64,000 nucleotides of DNA from Pseudomonadota bacterium (GTDB lineage Bacteria; Pseudomonadota; Alphaproteobacteria; Rhizobiales; Pleomorphomonadaceae). Below are positions 10,629-20,931 of the stretch, one piece after another. How positions within the stretch are numbered: position 1 is the first letter of the stretch; every line of letters begins with the position of its first letter. The stretch covers positions 1-64,000 of the forward strand of contig JAGSYV010000008.1 in NCBI GenBank assembly GCA_018262505.1, given 5' to 3'. The position numbers and the translations under genes were made by a program. The notes under the pieces were generated by a model. The model saw only the letters and a program-made list of their open reading frames with translations, searched no databases and had not been told where the DNA came from.

Positions 10629-12653
10629 TTAGCGGACGAGAATGGTTCCAACGCTGGTTTCGCCCGCGCCGCGGTCGAAGACCGACACCTGGCCGAAGCC
10701 CGTGCAGCCGTCCGCGTTGAAGGTATCCGTGGGGCTCGCGTATTCGCGATGGGCGATCACAACCGTGAAGGCCCGTCCCCCCTTGGTGATGTTGAGGGCC
10801 TGGATCGTCGCATCATCGAAGGTGATCCCCTTAAAATTCGACGTCACCGGCACCGTCTCGGCCGACAACGCTTCGCGCTGCCTCGCCGGATTGAGGCCGA
10901 TGACGGTAAAGAGGTGGAGCGGGCCGTCGCCGTGGTCGTCGACCCGTAGCGTGACGTTGGTTTCAAGCTCGTTGTAACGGCGAGACAGCCGGGTCTCGAT
11001 CAGTCGTGCCCGTGGAGCGCCGCCGACCAGCAAGAGATCGACCGCGTTGCCGGCGCTGTCATAGGCAAAGCGGCGGCCATCGCCGGTCACCTGGCCACGA
11101 CTGTCGAAATGGAAGTAGCGCTGATAGGCGTGAGCGGACGCGGTATGGAACTCGTCGGCGATCACCAGGATATCCGGCTTCAGGAACAACAGCCGACGAT
11201 TGACGAAGACGCCACCCGAGGCAAGCTCCTGATAGCCGAGATGGCCGCCCTCGGCATAGGCGTAGCGATCGCCCGCGACGAAGCGGCGGTTGACGGCCCG
11301 CGACAGGCGCGAGCACCCCCAGCTGTCGACGGGCGTATAGACTTCCTCGTCATCGACCGTGACGGTGTTGTGGGCCGACGCGTTCTTGAACTCGAAGCGC
11401 TCCGGCTTGTTGACGTAGGTGTAGCGGCCGGCGTCGACGAGGACATCCTCGCCACGGGCAAACAGATCAAAGTGCAGCTTGTCGGAATGGCCATGTCCGG
11501 CGCCGAGCGTGCCGCAATGAAAATGCACGAATGTGCCATCCTCGCCCCAGCGATCGCGGAGATAGAAGTTGCCGGAGTGATGGAGCGCTGTATCGGTCGC
11601 GCGCGGTGGCTCCGCCGGCAGGGCCGCATAGGCGGCGATCGCGTCGGCGCCAAGATCCCACACGGCATCGATATCCATGACGGAACCGCCGAGCGCCCGC
11701 AGCAACGGGTCGGCGAAAATCACGGCGCCACGCACGACCAGATCGCGCTGGTCGATGTCGTCGCTGTCGCCCATCGACAGCTCGTGACCGTCCGGCTTGC
11801 CCGAAAGCGCGGTGACGCGGCAAAGGTCTCGGGTCTTGCGGCGGATCGGCTCCGGCAGCTCGTAGCCGCCTCGGTCGGCCAGCGTCACCACGTCGAGGTA
11901 ACAGGCCGTCACCTCGTTGTGGTACATCGGGCTCTGCTCCCACTGAAAGCCGTCGTCGTCGATCTGGATGCGCGCTTCCTCGGCAAGGCGGCGCGCAGCC
12001 TCGTGGCGATATGCCTCGGCGCGCGGCGCCGGCACGGCGGCGCCGACGATGAACAGGCCGTGGTTGGCCAGAACACCCCAGTTGCTCATCAGGTTGTAGC
12101 TGTTCCACACGCCCATGAGGAACTCGGCGTGCTCCGTCATCGAGGCAACAAAGGCGTCCATCACCTCGGGCGTGATGGCCGGGCTGCCTTCGAAGCACGC
12201 CATGGCCTTCACCCAGTATTCCATGCGGATACCGGCCTCGATGGTGCGCCAAGCCTTGGCATTGGCTGGGTCGTCCCGCTTGACCGTCCGCACCCAATGG
12301 GTGAGCTGATCGGCGAAGGCGGCGGCATAGTGTTCGTCGCCAGTCAGCGCATAAGCGCGGCCGAGCGTGATCCAGAACCGCATGCGGTTGAAGGCGAAGA
12401 TCCACTCCGGGTCGTCGCCGGGCTGGTGCAGCCAGTCGATCGCGCCCGGAAAGACCTCGGGAACGTGGGTGCGTTCCATGTCCCATCGCTCTTCGAACAC
12501 GAAGCGACGGTCGACGATCATGTCGGCGGAGGCGACAAGACGGGCGGCCTCATCCGGATAGGCTTGCCGCACGAAAGCGGCGATCCGGTCGCGGTCGGCG
12601 GCGCCGCGCATGAACAGACGGTCGGATCCTTCGAAGAACGCCTGGGGATTCAC
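10629..12653 (-). CDS. Heparinase II/III-like (alginate-lyase-like) protein
   Basis: 674 aa; HFHCGTLGAGHGHSDKLHFDLFARGEDVLVDAGRYTYV is characteristic of heparinase II/III. Confidence 0.88.
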   Translation of the reverse strand: MNPQAFFEGSDRLFMRGAADRDRIAAFVRQAYPDEAARLVASADMIVDRRFVFEERWDMERTHVPEVFPGAIDWLHQPGDDPEWIFAFNRMRFWITLGRAYALTGDEHYAAAFADQLTHWVRTVKRDDPANAKAWRTIEAGIRMEYWVKAMACFEGSPAITPEVMDAFVASMTEHAEFLMGVWNSYNLMSNWGVLANHGLFIVGAAVPAPRAEAYRHEAARRLAEEARIQIDDDGFQWEQSPMYHNEVTACYLDVVTLADRGGYELPEPIRRKTRDLCRVTALSGKPDGHELSMGDSDDIDQRDLVVRGAVIFADPLLRALGGSVMDIDAVWDLGADAIAAYAALPAEPPRATDTALHHSGNFYLRDRWGEDGTFVHFHCGTLGAGHGHSDKLHFDLFARGEDVLVDAGRYTYVNKPERFEFKNASAHNTVTVDDEEVYTPVDSWGCSRLSRAVNRRFVAGDRYAYAEGGHLGYQELASGGVFVNRRLLFLKPDILVIADEFHTASAHAYQRYFHFDSRGQVTGDGRRFAYDSAGNAVDLLLVGGAPRARLIETRLSRRYNELETNVTLRVDDHGDGPLHLFTVIGLNPARQREALSAETVPVTSNFKGITFDDATIQALNITKGGRAFTVVIAHREYASPTDTFNADGCTGFGQVSVFDRGAGETSVGTILVR

Positions 12654-12663
12654 GATAGACGCC

Positions 12664-13836
12664 TCACCAGTAGGAAACCCAGTTGGAAGAAAGGCGCGTC
12701 AGCGCCTCCATGTAGAAATAGTCGCCCCATATGACGCACTCATCGACGCCCTCGGGCGTGCAGGTGTTGAAGGGCGTCTTCTTGGAATAGGTTCCGTGCA
12801 ACACCAGGCCGTTGGAGACAGCGGGATCGGTGACGGCATAGGACCGCACGAGGCTCGCCACCATGCGCCGGGCAAGATCGCGATAGGTCGCCGCGGCCAC
12901 CTCATCGACATGAAGCGCCATTTCGAGGAGACCGCAGGCCACGATCGACGCGCTAGATGAATCGCGCGGTTCCTCGGTGCCCGAGGTGAACATCAGGTCC
13001 CAGTAGGGCACGAGATCCTCGGGCAGCTTCTTCAGGTAAAAGCAGAGCAGACGGTCGAACAGCTCGCGCTTTTCCTCCACCCGCTCGACCTTGTAGGCAA
13101 GCGCCACGCCATAGATGCTCCAGGCCTGACCGCGCGTCCATGGGGAATCGTCGCTGTAGCCCTGGCAGGTCGCCCCGTGCGACGGCTTGCCGGTCACCGG
13201 GTCCATGAAAAAGGTGTGATAGGTCGAAAAATCCGGACGGATGGAGTTTTCAAGACAGGTGACGGTGTGGATGCGAGCCACGTCCCTATAGCGGCTGTCG
13301 CCGGTCTCCTCGGTCGCCCAATAGAGCAGTGGCAGGTTCATCAGGCAGTCGATGATGAAGCGATAGTTCTCCGGCGCGCCGAAAGCGCCCCATGCCTGGA
13401 TGAACCCGCCAACCGGCTGGAAGCGATCCATCAGCCTGTCAGCGGCGAGAATGGCTGCTTCGCGGGCCAGCCGGTCGCCGGTCAGCCTGTAGGCGGCGAC
13501 GCAGCTCGGCGAATAGAGGAACCCCATGTCGTGGTGGTCGACCGCGATGCGATTCTCCACGCGATGATGGAAGTCCTTCACCTGCACCTGGGCGGCATCG
13601 AGAAACGCCTGATCGCCGGAGCGCTCATAGGCAAGCCAGATCTGACCCGGCCAGAAGCCGCACGTCCACTGGTCGTTGGCGCAGGTCGGGTAGAAGTTGC
13701 CGACGCTCGAATGGTTGCGGGCAGCGTGAGTGAATTCGGGCAGGTTGCGGCGGACCAGATCGACGGCAAGGTCGAGCGCGTCGGACACCTGTTCGTTGGT
13801 CACCGGATCGATCGTCGGCGAAATACACGCAGTCAT
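12664..13836 (-). CDS. Glycoside hydrolase family 88 (unsaturated uronyl hydrolase-like)
   Basis: WTCGFWPGQIWLAYERSGD, VDHHDMGFLYSPS, DDSPWTRGQAWSIYGVALAY are GH88 signatures. Confidence 0.9.
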   Translation of the reverse strand: MTACISPTIDPVTNEQVSDALDLAVDLVRRNLPEFTHAARNHSSVGNFYPTCANDQWTCGFWPGQIWLAYERSGDQAFLDAAQVQVKDFHHRVENRIAVDHHDMGFLYSPSCVAAYRLTGDRLAREAAILAADRLMDRFQPVGGFIQAWGAFGAPENYRFIIDCLMNLPLLYWATEETGDSRYRDVARIHTVTCLENSIRPDFSTYHTFFMDPVTGKPSHGATCQGYSDDSPWTRGQAWSIYGVALAYKVERVEEKRELFDRLLCFYLKKLPEDLVPYWDLMFTSGTEEPRDSSSASIVACGLLEMALHVDEVAAATYRDLARRMVASLVRSYAVTDPAVSNGLVLHGTYSKKTPFNTCTPEGVDECVIWGDYFYMEALTRLSSNWVSYW

Positions 13837-13855
13837 AATGGTCCTTTCGCTGCGC

Positions 13856-14692
13856 TCAGCCCTTGAGGCCGCTCGAGGCGATGCCTTCGACGAAGAAGCG
13901 CTGCAAGGCGAGGAAGACGATGAGTACGGGGATCAAGGTCACCACCGACGCCGCCATGATCAGTCCGTATTCGGCCGAATACTGGGCGATGAACATGCGA
14001 AGGCCGATCTGGATCGTCTTGAGCTCGGTCTTGGTGAGGTAGATCATCGGCCCGAGGAAGTCGTTCCAGGTGGTGACGAAGGTGAAGATCGTCAGTGTGG
14101 ACAGCGCAGGCTTGGACAGCGGCAGCATGATCTTCCACCAGATCTGGTATTCGTTCATGCCGTCGATGCGGGCCGCCTCGCAGAGCTCGTCGGGAATGCT
14201 CTGGTAGAACTGCCGCATCAGAAAGACGCCGAAGGCGGTGAAGGCCTGCAGGCAGATCAGCGCCAGATGCGTGTTGTTGAGGTGAAACTCGCGCATCAAG
14301 ATGAACTGCGGCACCATGTAGACCTGCCAGGGCATGGCGATGGTGGCGATGTAGCCGAGGAAGAGCGCGTTCTTGTACTTGAAGTCGAGCTTGGCGAAGG
14401 CGTAGGCGGCAAAGCTGGAGGTGAGAAGCTGCAGCACCGTCACGATGATGGTCAGCTTGGACGTGTTCCAGATGAACAGCGCCAGCGGCACCTTGGTCCA
14501 GATGTCGACATAGTTGTGCCACACCGGCTGGGCGGGGAACCACTCGACCGGGAAGGAGAACACGTCCTTGCTGAGCTTGAGCGATGCCGACAGCATCCAC
14601 ACGAAAGGCACCAACATGGTCACGGCTGTCGCGATCAGGATGGCGTAGACGACGATGCGGGAGACCTTGACCTTGCGACCGCGAATTTTCAT
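13856..14692 (-). CDS. Carbohydrate ABC transporter permease (MalG/AraQ type)
   Basis: Real start MKIRGRKVKVSRIVVYAILIATAVTMLVPFVWMLSASLK at 14692; EAARIDGMNEYQIWWKIMLPLSKPAL EAA loop. The longer listed ORF is upstream read-through. Confidence 0.88.
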   Translation of the reverse strand: MKIRGRKVKVSRIVVYAILIATAVTMLVPFVWMLSASLKLSKDVFSFPVEWFPAQPVWHNYVDIWTKVPLALFIWNTSKLTIIVTVLQLLTSSFAAYAFAKLDFKYKNALFLGYIATIAMPWQVYMVPQFILMREFHLNNTHLALICLQAFTAFGVFLMRQFYQSIPDELCEAARIDGMNEYQIWWKIMLPLSKPALSTLTIFTFVTTWNDFLGPMIYLTKTELKTIQIGLRMFIAQYSAEYGLIMAASVVTLIPVLIVFLALQRFFVEGIASSGLKG

Positions 14693-14715
14693 GGCTTTTC
14701 CTCCGACCCGAACCA

Positions 14716-15633
14716 TCACGCGTCTCTCTGGCCACGGAACTGAATAACCGTGACGATGAGAACGAGCAGGAACAGGACAAGGGCGACCATGCTGGCGTAT
14801 CCCAGGTCCCAGGAGATGAAGGCTTCGTTGTAGATGTGATAGACGAGGACCAGCGTCGACGTGCCGGGGCCGCCCTGCGTCAACATGTAGATCTGGTCGA
14901 AGACCTTGAAGCACTGGATGGTCAGCATGATGCTGACGAAGAAGGTCGTCGCGCTCAGCTGCGGAATGGTGACGTGGCGGAACTTGTCCCAGGCATTGGC
15001 GCCATCGATGCCCGCCGCCTCGTAAAGCTCGGGGTTCACGCCCTGCAGACCGGCAAGGTAGATCACCATGTAATAGCCCATGTTCTTCCAGACGGAGAAC
15101 AGGATGACCGTGACCATCGCCCAGTTCTTGTCGGCCGACCAGCCGGGCAGATGCGCCGGATCGAGGCCGAAAGCCACCAGCAGCATGTTGAACGGGCCCA
15201 TGGCCGGATTGAAGATCATGTTCCAGACCACGGCAACCGCGACCAGCGAGGCGACGTAGGGGAAAAACATGACGGTGCGGAAAAAATTGCGGCCGAAGAC
15301 CTTCTGGTTGAGCAGCACCGCCAGAAGCAGCGAACAGACCAGCGTCAGCGGCACGGTCACCGCCGTGTAGACAAGCGTGTTCCACAGCGCGGTCTGGAAC
15401 ACGTCGTCGGAAAACAGGCGCCAGAAGTTCCTGAGCCCGGCGAACGTCATCTCGTTCGAACCGTCCCAGTCCATGAAGGCCAGCGCGAAGGCAAACAGGA
15501 TCGGCCCGAGCGTGAACACGGCAAAGCCGATGAAATTCGGCGCAATGAAGCTGTAGGCGACCACATTGTTGCGCAACCGTCGGCGGGCGGCCGTCGTGGG
15601 GCGCGGCTTGCGAACTGGAGCGATGACCGCCAT
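14716..15633 (-). CDS. Carbohydrate ABC transporter permease (MalF/UgpA type)
   Basis: EAAGIDGANAWDKFRHVTIPQLSATTFF EAA loop, 6 TM-like segments. Confidence 0.88.
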   Translation of the reverse strand: MAVIAPVRKPRPTTAARRRLRNNVVAYSFIAPNFIGFAVFTLGPILFAFALAFMDWDGSNEMTFAGLRNFWRLFSDDVFQTALWNTLVYTAVTVPLTLVCSLLLAVLLNQKVFGRNFFRTVMFFPYVASLVAVAVVWNMIFNPAMGPFNMLLVAFGLDPAHLPGWSADKNWAMVTVILFSVWKNMGYYMVIYLAGLQGVNPELYEAAGIDGANAWDKFRHVTIPQLSATTFFVSIMLTIQCFKVFDQIYMLTQGGPGTSTLVLVYHIYNEAFISWDLGYASMVALVLFLLVLIVTVIQFRGQRDA

Positions 15634-15678
15634 TGCTTCCTCCCCGGGAATCTTTTCCGTTTTCCGTCAATTGACCCA

Positions 15679-15703
15679 GTGGAAACTTTCCAGAAATTTC
15701 CAC
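15679..15703. promoter_or_regulatory. Candidate LacI-type operator GTGGAAACTTTCCAGAAATTTCCAC
   Basis: Perfect GTGGAAA...TTTCCAC arms plus nested TGGAAA-C-TTTCCA, in divergent promoter region. Confidence 0.5.
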
Positions 15704-15830
15704 CCGCCCGTCGCACCCTCTCCAACGGACCGACCAGCAATGACGACGATCTCGACATCGCGATATTCTCGCGACGATCAGACGAGTGTAAACTCCACAA
15801 AACGTCGAAACGCAATCGACAAAATACACA

Positions 15831-15879
15831 TATTTTCCATCTTTCCAAATTTCTTTCTTTTTCCTCTAAATGGAAAATA
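15831..15879. promoter_or_regulatory. Inverted repeat TATTTTCCAT ... ATGGAAAATA
   Basis: 10-bp perfect arms (15831-15840 and 15870-15879) upstream of second heparinase gene. Confidence 0.45.
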
Positions 15880-15940
15880 TTAAACCGCTAGCGACCGGTG
15901 GGGGCGAAACGCCGCTCCGGATGAGAACAGGGAGAGCAGC

Positions 15941-17737
15941 ATGTTCGTCGAATGCCTGGCCAATCTGCCGCCGACGATCGGCCGTTTCGCCCCGGCGCCA
16001 TCGGCAGGGGATCGCGCGGCGTGGCATTGCCTGCCGGCCGATGTTCGCAACGCTCTCGTAGCGCGCGGTGAAAGCCTTGTTGATACCGCCTTTCCGCCGC
16101 TTCCCGCCTCCGCCTACATGGATTTCCGGCGTAACGGCGACCGCGCGCGCTTCGAAGCGATCTACCTTACGCGGCGGCGAAACCTCAACGCCGCCGTCAT
16201 GGCCGAATGCGTGGCGCATGACGGCCGGTTTCTCGATCAGGTCATCGATGGCATTTTCGCTCTCTGCGAAGAAAGCGGCTGGCAGCTGCCCGCTCACAAC
16301 ACGCTGGTGCGCGACACGCCGACGACCATCTTGCCTGATGTCGACACGCCAGTCCTGGACCTGTTCGCCTGCGAGACCGGCGCGCAACTGGCGGTCATCG
16401 ATCACCTGCTCGGCGCCGAGCTCGATACCGTCAGCCCGCTGATCCGGGCGCGCATCCGCCGCGAAATCGACGCGCGCATCGTCACCCCCTACCTCAGCCG
16501 TCATTTCTGGTGGATGGGCCATGGCGACGAGCCGATGTGCAATTGGACTGTCTGGTGTACCCAGAACGTTCTGCTCGCCACGATGACCGGCGACTACCCG
16601 CCCGATCTGCGCCGCCAGGTGGTGACCAAGGCCGCCGCAAGCCTCGACGCCTTCCTGAAGGACTATGCCGACGATGGCTGCTGCGAGGAGGGCGCGCAAT
16701 ATTATCGCCACGCCGGCCTCTGCCTGTTCAATGCCATGGACATCCTGAACAGGGTGACTGACGGGGCTTTTGCCACGGCCGCCCGGTCGGACAAGATCCG
16801 CAACATCGCCGACTACATCGTCAACATTCACGCTCGCGGCGCCTGTTACTTCAACTTCGCCGACTGCTCGCCGCTAGCCGGCTCGGCCGGCGCCCGCGAA
16901 TATCTGTTCGGCCTTGCTGTCGGCTCGGATCGCCTTGCCGACTTCGCCGCGGCCGACTGGGCGACGTCGACCGATCGCGACCTGCCCGAGGAGATCAATC
17001 TCTATTACCGGCTGCAGTCGGCGTTTGCCGCCGAGAGGATCGCTGCCCATCGCCCAGCCGCGCCGCAGGCTCAAAAGGACATCCACTATCCCAGCGTCGG
17101 GCTATTCGTCCTGCGCGACGCCACCTTCGACCTTGCCGTCAAGGCCGGCGACAATGGCGATAGCCACGGCCACGCCGATGCCGGCTCGCTGATCCTGTTC
17201 AAGAACGGCGCTCCCCTGCTGATCGACGTCGGCGTGGAGACCTATACGGCCAAGACCTTCTCGGCCGCCCGTCAAGAAATCTGGACCATCCGGTCGGCCT
17301 ATCACAACCTGCCGCTGTTCGGCGGCGTGGAGGAAGGTTATGGCGCCGCCTATGGCACCCGCGACGTGATCTTCGAGCCGGGCGAGACAGAAAGCCGCGT
17401 CTCGATGAACCTCGCCGGCGCCTTTCCATCGGCGGCGGGCGTCACGACGGCGCGCCGAACCGTCCGCTTCGTCAAGGGCGAGCATATCGAGATCGAGGAT
17501 AACAGATCACCGGCCGGTCCCTCGACACTGCATCTCATGTTGGCGCAGCGGCCCGACGTGACGAGAGACGGACTGATGCTGTCCGGCCTCGGCACGATCG
17601 CCATCGTGGGGGGCGGAGCGGTCAGGGTCGAGGCGATCGAGATCACCGATCCGCGCTTGCGGCAGGCATGGCCGGCGACGCTCTATCGCGTTGCCATTCC
17701 CTTCGAGGACCGCATCCTCGTGAGGATCGGCAAATGA
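15941..17737 (+). CDS. Heparinase II/III-like protein (second copy, divergent)
   Basis: 598 aa; KAGDNGDSHGHADAGSLILFKNGAPLLIDVGVETYT and WTIRSAYHNLPLFGG. Confidence 0.85.
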   Translation: MFVECLANLPPTIGRFAPAPSAGDRAAWHCLPADVRNALVARGESLVDTAFPPLPASAYMDFRRNGDRARFEAIYLTRRRNLNAAVMAECVAHDGRFLDQVIDGIFALCEESGWQLPAHNTLVRDTPTTILPDVDTPVLDLFACETGAQLAVIDHLLGAELDTVSPLIRARIRREIDARIVTPYLSRHFWWMGHGDEPMCNWTVWCTQNVLLATMTGDYPPDLRRQVVTKAAASLDAFLKDYADDGCCEEGAQYYRHAGLCLFNAMDILNRVTDGAFATAARSDKIRNIADYIVNIHARGACYFNFADCSPLAGSAGAREYLFGLAVGSDRLADFAAADWATSTDRDLPEEINLYYRLQSAFAAERIAAHRPAAPQAQKDIHYPSVGLFVLRDATFDLAVKAGDNGDSHGHADAGSLILFKNGAPLLIDVGVETYTAKTFSAARQEIWTIRSAYHNLPLFGGVEEGYGAAYGTRDVIFEPGETESRVSMNLAGAFPSAAGVTTARRTVRFVKGEHIEIEDNRSPAGPSTLHLMLAQRPDVTRDGLMLSGLGTIAIVGGGAVRVEAIEITDPRLRQAWPATLYRVAIPFEDRILVRIGK

Positions 17738-17742
17738 CCGGT

Positions 17743-18783
17743 TCAGCGGGGCGGCGCTGCCACGGAGGCCCGTTCCACCAGTTGGACGCCAAGGCTGAGC
17801 CGGCGGCCGTTGCGGAGCGGGTTGGCCGCCCCGTCGAGCAGCATGTGCACCGCGGCCCGCCCCATCTCGGCCCGCTCGATATGGAACGTGGTGAGCGGAA
17901 TCTCGCAATGCGCGCTGATGGGAAGATCATCGAAGCCGGTGATCGATACGTCTTCAGGCACCCGGTAGCCAGCGGCCAGAACGGCACGCATGGCGCCGAT
18001 GGCCAGCATGTCGGAAACGCAGCAAAGCGCCGTCGCCTCGAATTTGCCGCTGTCGATGAGCCGGGTCACCGCCTGCTGCGCACCGGTGCTGGTCAGCCCG
18101 GCGTCGTCGGTATCGAGCAAATGGCGGTCGGCATCGAAGGCAATGCCAGACCGTTCGAGCGCCTTGCGGAAGCCTTCGAGGCGAAGCGTGAGGGATTGGC
18201 GGAACGGATGGGTGACATGCAGCAGATTCCGGTGCCCCATGTCGAGGAGATGCTGCGCCGCCGCCCAGCCGCCGAAGTGATAGTCGGGCGAAACGCTGTC
18301 GATCCGCATGGCGGGATCCATGCCGTTGATGATCACCGCCGGGCAGCCGATGGCCGCGACGGCATCGACCAGCACCGGCTGATCGAGCCCCATCATGATG
18401 ACGCTCTCTGGCAATCCGCGGCGAAACAGACTCGACGGATCGGGTGTCGGCTCGCCGTGGAACAACATCTCGACGCCGAGCCCCAAGCCGATGCGCTCGG
18501 CCTCCTCGGTGATGCCGCGCAGGATCTCGCCATAGAAACTGTCGTTTCCGACATATCGGTCGTAGGTGACGATCGTCGCCGTGCCGAGGCCATTCGACTG
18601 CCGGGGACGCCCATCCGACTTGCGATAGCCGACGGCCTCCATGGCCCGCATGATTCGCTCGCGGTTGGCAGGGCTGACGCCGACCTTGGCGTTCAATGCC
18701 TTCGAGACGGTGCCCACGGAAACGCCGGCCGCCGCGGCGATATCGCTCAGAGTCGCCGAACGCGGCGGTTTCTGCTTGCCCAT
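17743..18783 (-). CDS. LacI-family transcriptional regulator
   Basis: [38 protein letters not shown] plus PBP-like sensor; possible alternative start at 18810. Confidence 0.92.
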   Translation of the reverse strand: MGKQKPPRSATLSDIAAAAGVSVGTVSKALNAKVGVSPANRERIMRAMEAVGYRKSDGRPRQSNGLGTATIVTYDRYVGNDSFYGEILRGITEEAERIGLGLGVEMLFHGEPTPDPSSLFRRGLPESVIMMGLDQPVLVDAVAAIGCPAVIINGMDPAMRIDSVSPDYHFGGWAAAQHLLDMGHRNLLHVTHPFRQSLTLRLEGFRKALERSGIAFDADRHLLDTDDAGLTSTGAQQAVTRLIDSGKFEATALCCVSDMLAIGAMRAVLAAGYRVPEDVSITGFDDLPISAHCEIPLTTFHIERAEMGRAAVHMLLDGAANPLRNGRRLSLGVQLVERASVAAPPR

Positions 18784-18881
18784 TCCAACCTTTCCCCTCG
18801 GTCGGCGCAACGCCAGACGGCGGCAACCAGATGGTCTGCCGTTGTCGGCACCATTCTAGGGCCATCAGGAAAAAGTTTCTA

Positions 18882-18910
18882 CGTGGAAAAATATCGTCCT
18901 ATTTTCCACG
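18882..18910. promoter_or_regulatory. Candidate operator CGTGGAAAA...TTTTCCACG
   Basis: Perfect 9-bp inverted arms between divergent lacI-type gene and acyltransferase gene. Confidence 0.55.
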
Positions 18911-20000
18911 GCGAATTTGCCACACCAGTCTTCGCATGATCCGCGACCAGCCCCAGCCTCACCTGCTTCCGCGAAAGCTCCAGAAAATGAACGAACCCAC
19001 AGCCGACACTGCCGCCGAGGCGCACCGCAAGGCACGCATCGCCGTCCTGAGCTGGGAGCGCACCGATGCGGACATCGCCGATCCGGCCCATCAGGCCCGG
19101 ATCGCCGACCTCACGCGACACGCCGGAGCGCTGATCGCTGCGACGGCCTTTGTCGCGCCGGGCGCCGAGGTGTTCACGGATCGCCTGGTGCTCGGTGAAC
19201 GATCGTGGATCGCCGCCCACGCCATCGTGCGCGGCGACGTCGCCTTCGGTGACGATTGCACCATCAATGCCTACGCCTGCATCTCCGGCCAGGTGCGTTG
19301 CGGCAACGGCGTGCGGATCGCCTCGCACGTCTCGATCGTCGGCTTCAATCACGGTTTCGAGGATCCTGACCGCCCCATCCACGAGCAAGGGCTGACCTCC
19401 GTCGGCATCGAGATCGGCGATGACGTCTGGATCGGCGCCAATGCGGTGATCCTCGATGGCGTCAACGTCGGCCATGGTGCGGTGATCGCCGCCGGTGCCG
19501 TGGTCACGCGCGACGTTCCTGCCCTCGCCATCGTGGCGGGTGTTCCGGCCAAGGTTGTCCGCCGGCGCGGAGGGGAGCGCCGGACCACGCCGAGCAGGCG
19601 CAGCGAAGCGGAACGGGCGCTCACCGCCCTCGACGCCCGCGTCAAGGCGGACTGGCGGCAGGTTCTGACGCGGAACAGGATCGAGGGCGGCTACCTCTCC
19701 CGCGAAGCGGACGGCATCGCGCGCCCGAGCGCCCGCCACCTTTGCGACGCGCTCGAAATCGCCACCGGTTTCGGCGCGCTGGAGGAGGCCTTGCTGACTG
19801 TCGGGGAGATCGCCTCGCGAAACACCACCATCTCGCGATTGCAGGACCTGCAGGATCCGGCGAGCGGCCTATTCCCGGATCCGTCCCGTCCTCCAAAGGC
19901 TGGCGTTCCGCTGCGGAATGATGGGCTGGCGCTCTATAATGTGCTGGCCGTTGGCTACGCGCTGGAGGTTCTGGGCGCGGCACCACGTCATCGTGTCTCA

Positions 20001-20931
20001 GTGCCTGACTCGAAACTTCAGCAATAGACGCAATACCTTGCGATGCGCCTCGTAGTGAGGCGGATGTGTGCGAAGTTGATCCAGGCCTCGGATGAGGCGA
20101 TGGATTTCTCCCAATCTTTGGCCAGCCTACGGCAGCGTCCGAGCCAAGCGAAGGTCCGCTCGACGACCCATCGCTTGGGCAGAACCTTGAAGCCGCCGTT
20201 GGTGTCTGACCGTTTGACGATCTCGATGGTCCATTCGCCAATCTGATCGAGTGCGCCCTTGAGTTTGGGGCCGGCGTAGCCACCATCAGCGAAGATATGG
20301 CGGAGCCAGGGGCACAAAGTCCGTATCGAGGCCAGCGTGATGGGGGCGCCGTCGCGGTCTTGAATGTCGGCCGTATGCACCACGAGACCGAACATCAATC
20401 CGAGGGTATCGACGACGATGTGCCGCTTGCGCCCCTTGATCTTCTTTCCGGCGTCATAGCCCCGGACCCCGCCGTTTTCCGCGGTCTTGACGCTTTGGCT
20501 GTCGATGACGCCGGCTGTCGGACTGGCTTCGCGGCCTTCCAACTCCCGCGCTGCCACGGCGAGGTGAAAGCGGATCGTCTCGATCAGACCACGATCGCGC
20601 CAGTCGTAGAAATAGCGCTGGACGGTCGAGGCAGGAGGAAAGTCCTTGGGCAGCATCCGCCACTGGCAGCCGCTACTGGCCATATAGAGAATGGCGTTGA
20701 ACACTTCGCGCAGATCCGTCGTTCGAGGCCGTCCGACCGACTTCGACGGCGGCAGGAACGGTGCCACCAGTTCCCATTCCCGGTCGTTGAGGTCGCTTGC
20801 ATAACGCATCGACGCTCGCGCATATTCGCGGCGAGCGGTTTCGGTCCAGGGCATTCGTGGCTCCGTTCAGTGTGGTAACCGAACAGAATCACATCCTACT
20901 GAAATCGCTCAACTCTTTTTGGGTCGGGCAC
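20001..20931 (-). mobile_element. IS5-family insertion sequence (931 bp) with TCA target duplication
   Basis: Terminal inverted repeats GTGCCTGACTCGAAA / GTGCCCGACCCAAAA; TCA at 19998-20000 and 20932-20934; intact transposase. Confidence 0.88.
20018..20854 (-). CDS. IS5-family transposase (DDE)
   Basis: [66 protein letters not shown]. Confidence 0.92.
   Translation of the reverse strand: MPWTETARREYARASMRYASDLNDREWELVAPFLPPSKSVGRPRTTDLREVFNAILYMASSGCQWRMLPKDFPPASTVQRYFYDWRDRGLIETIRFHLAVAARELEGREASPTAGVIDSQSVKTAENGGVRGYDAGKKIKGRKRHIVVDTLGLMFGLVVHTADIQDRDGAPITLASIRTLCPWLRHIFADGGYAGPKLKGALDQIGEWTIEIVKRSDTNGGFKVLPKRWVVERTFAWLGRCRRLAKDWEKSIASSEAWINFAHIRLTTRRIARYCVYC

Noticed and set aside
11109-12734. 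541-aa plus-strand ORF
   Set aside because: Antisense to heparinase II/III gene
14692-15829. Upstream half of the 657-aa minus ORF 13856-15829
   Set aside because: Out-of-frame read through the neighbouring permease; the real permease starts at 14692
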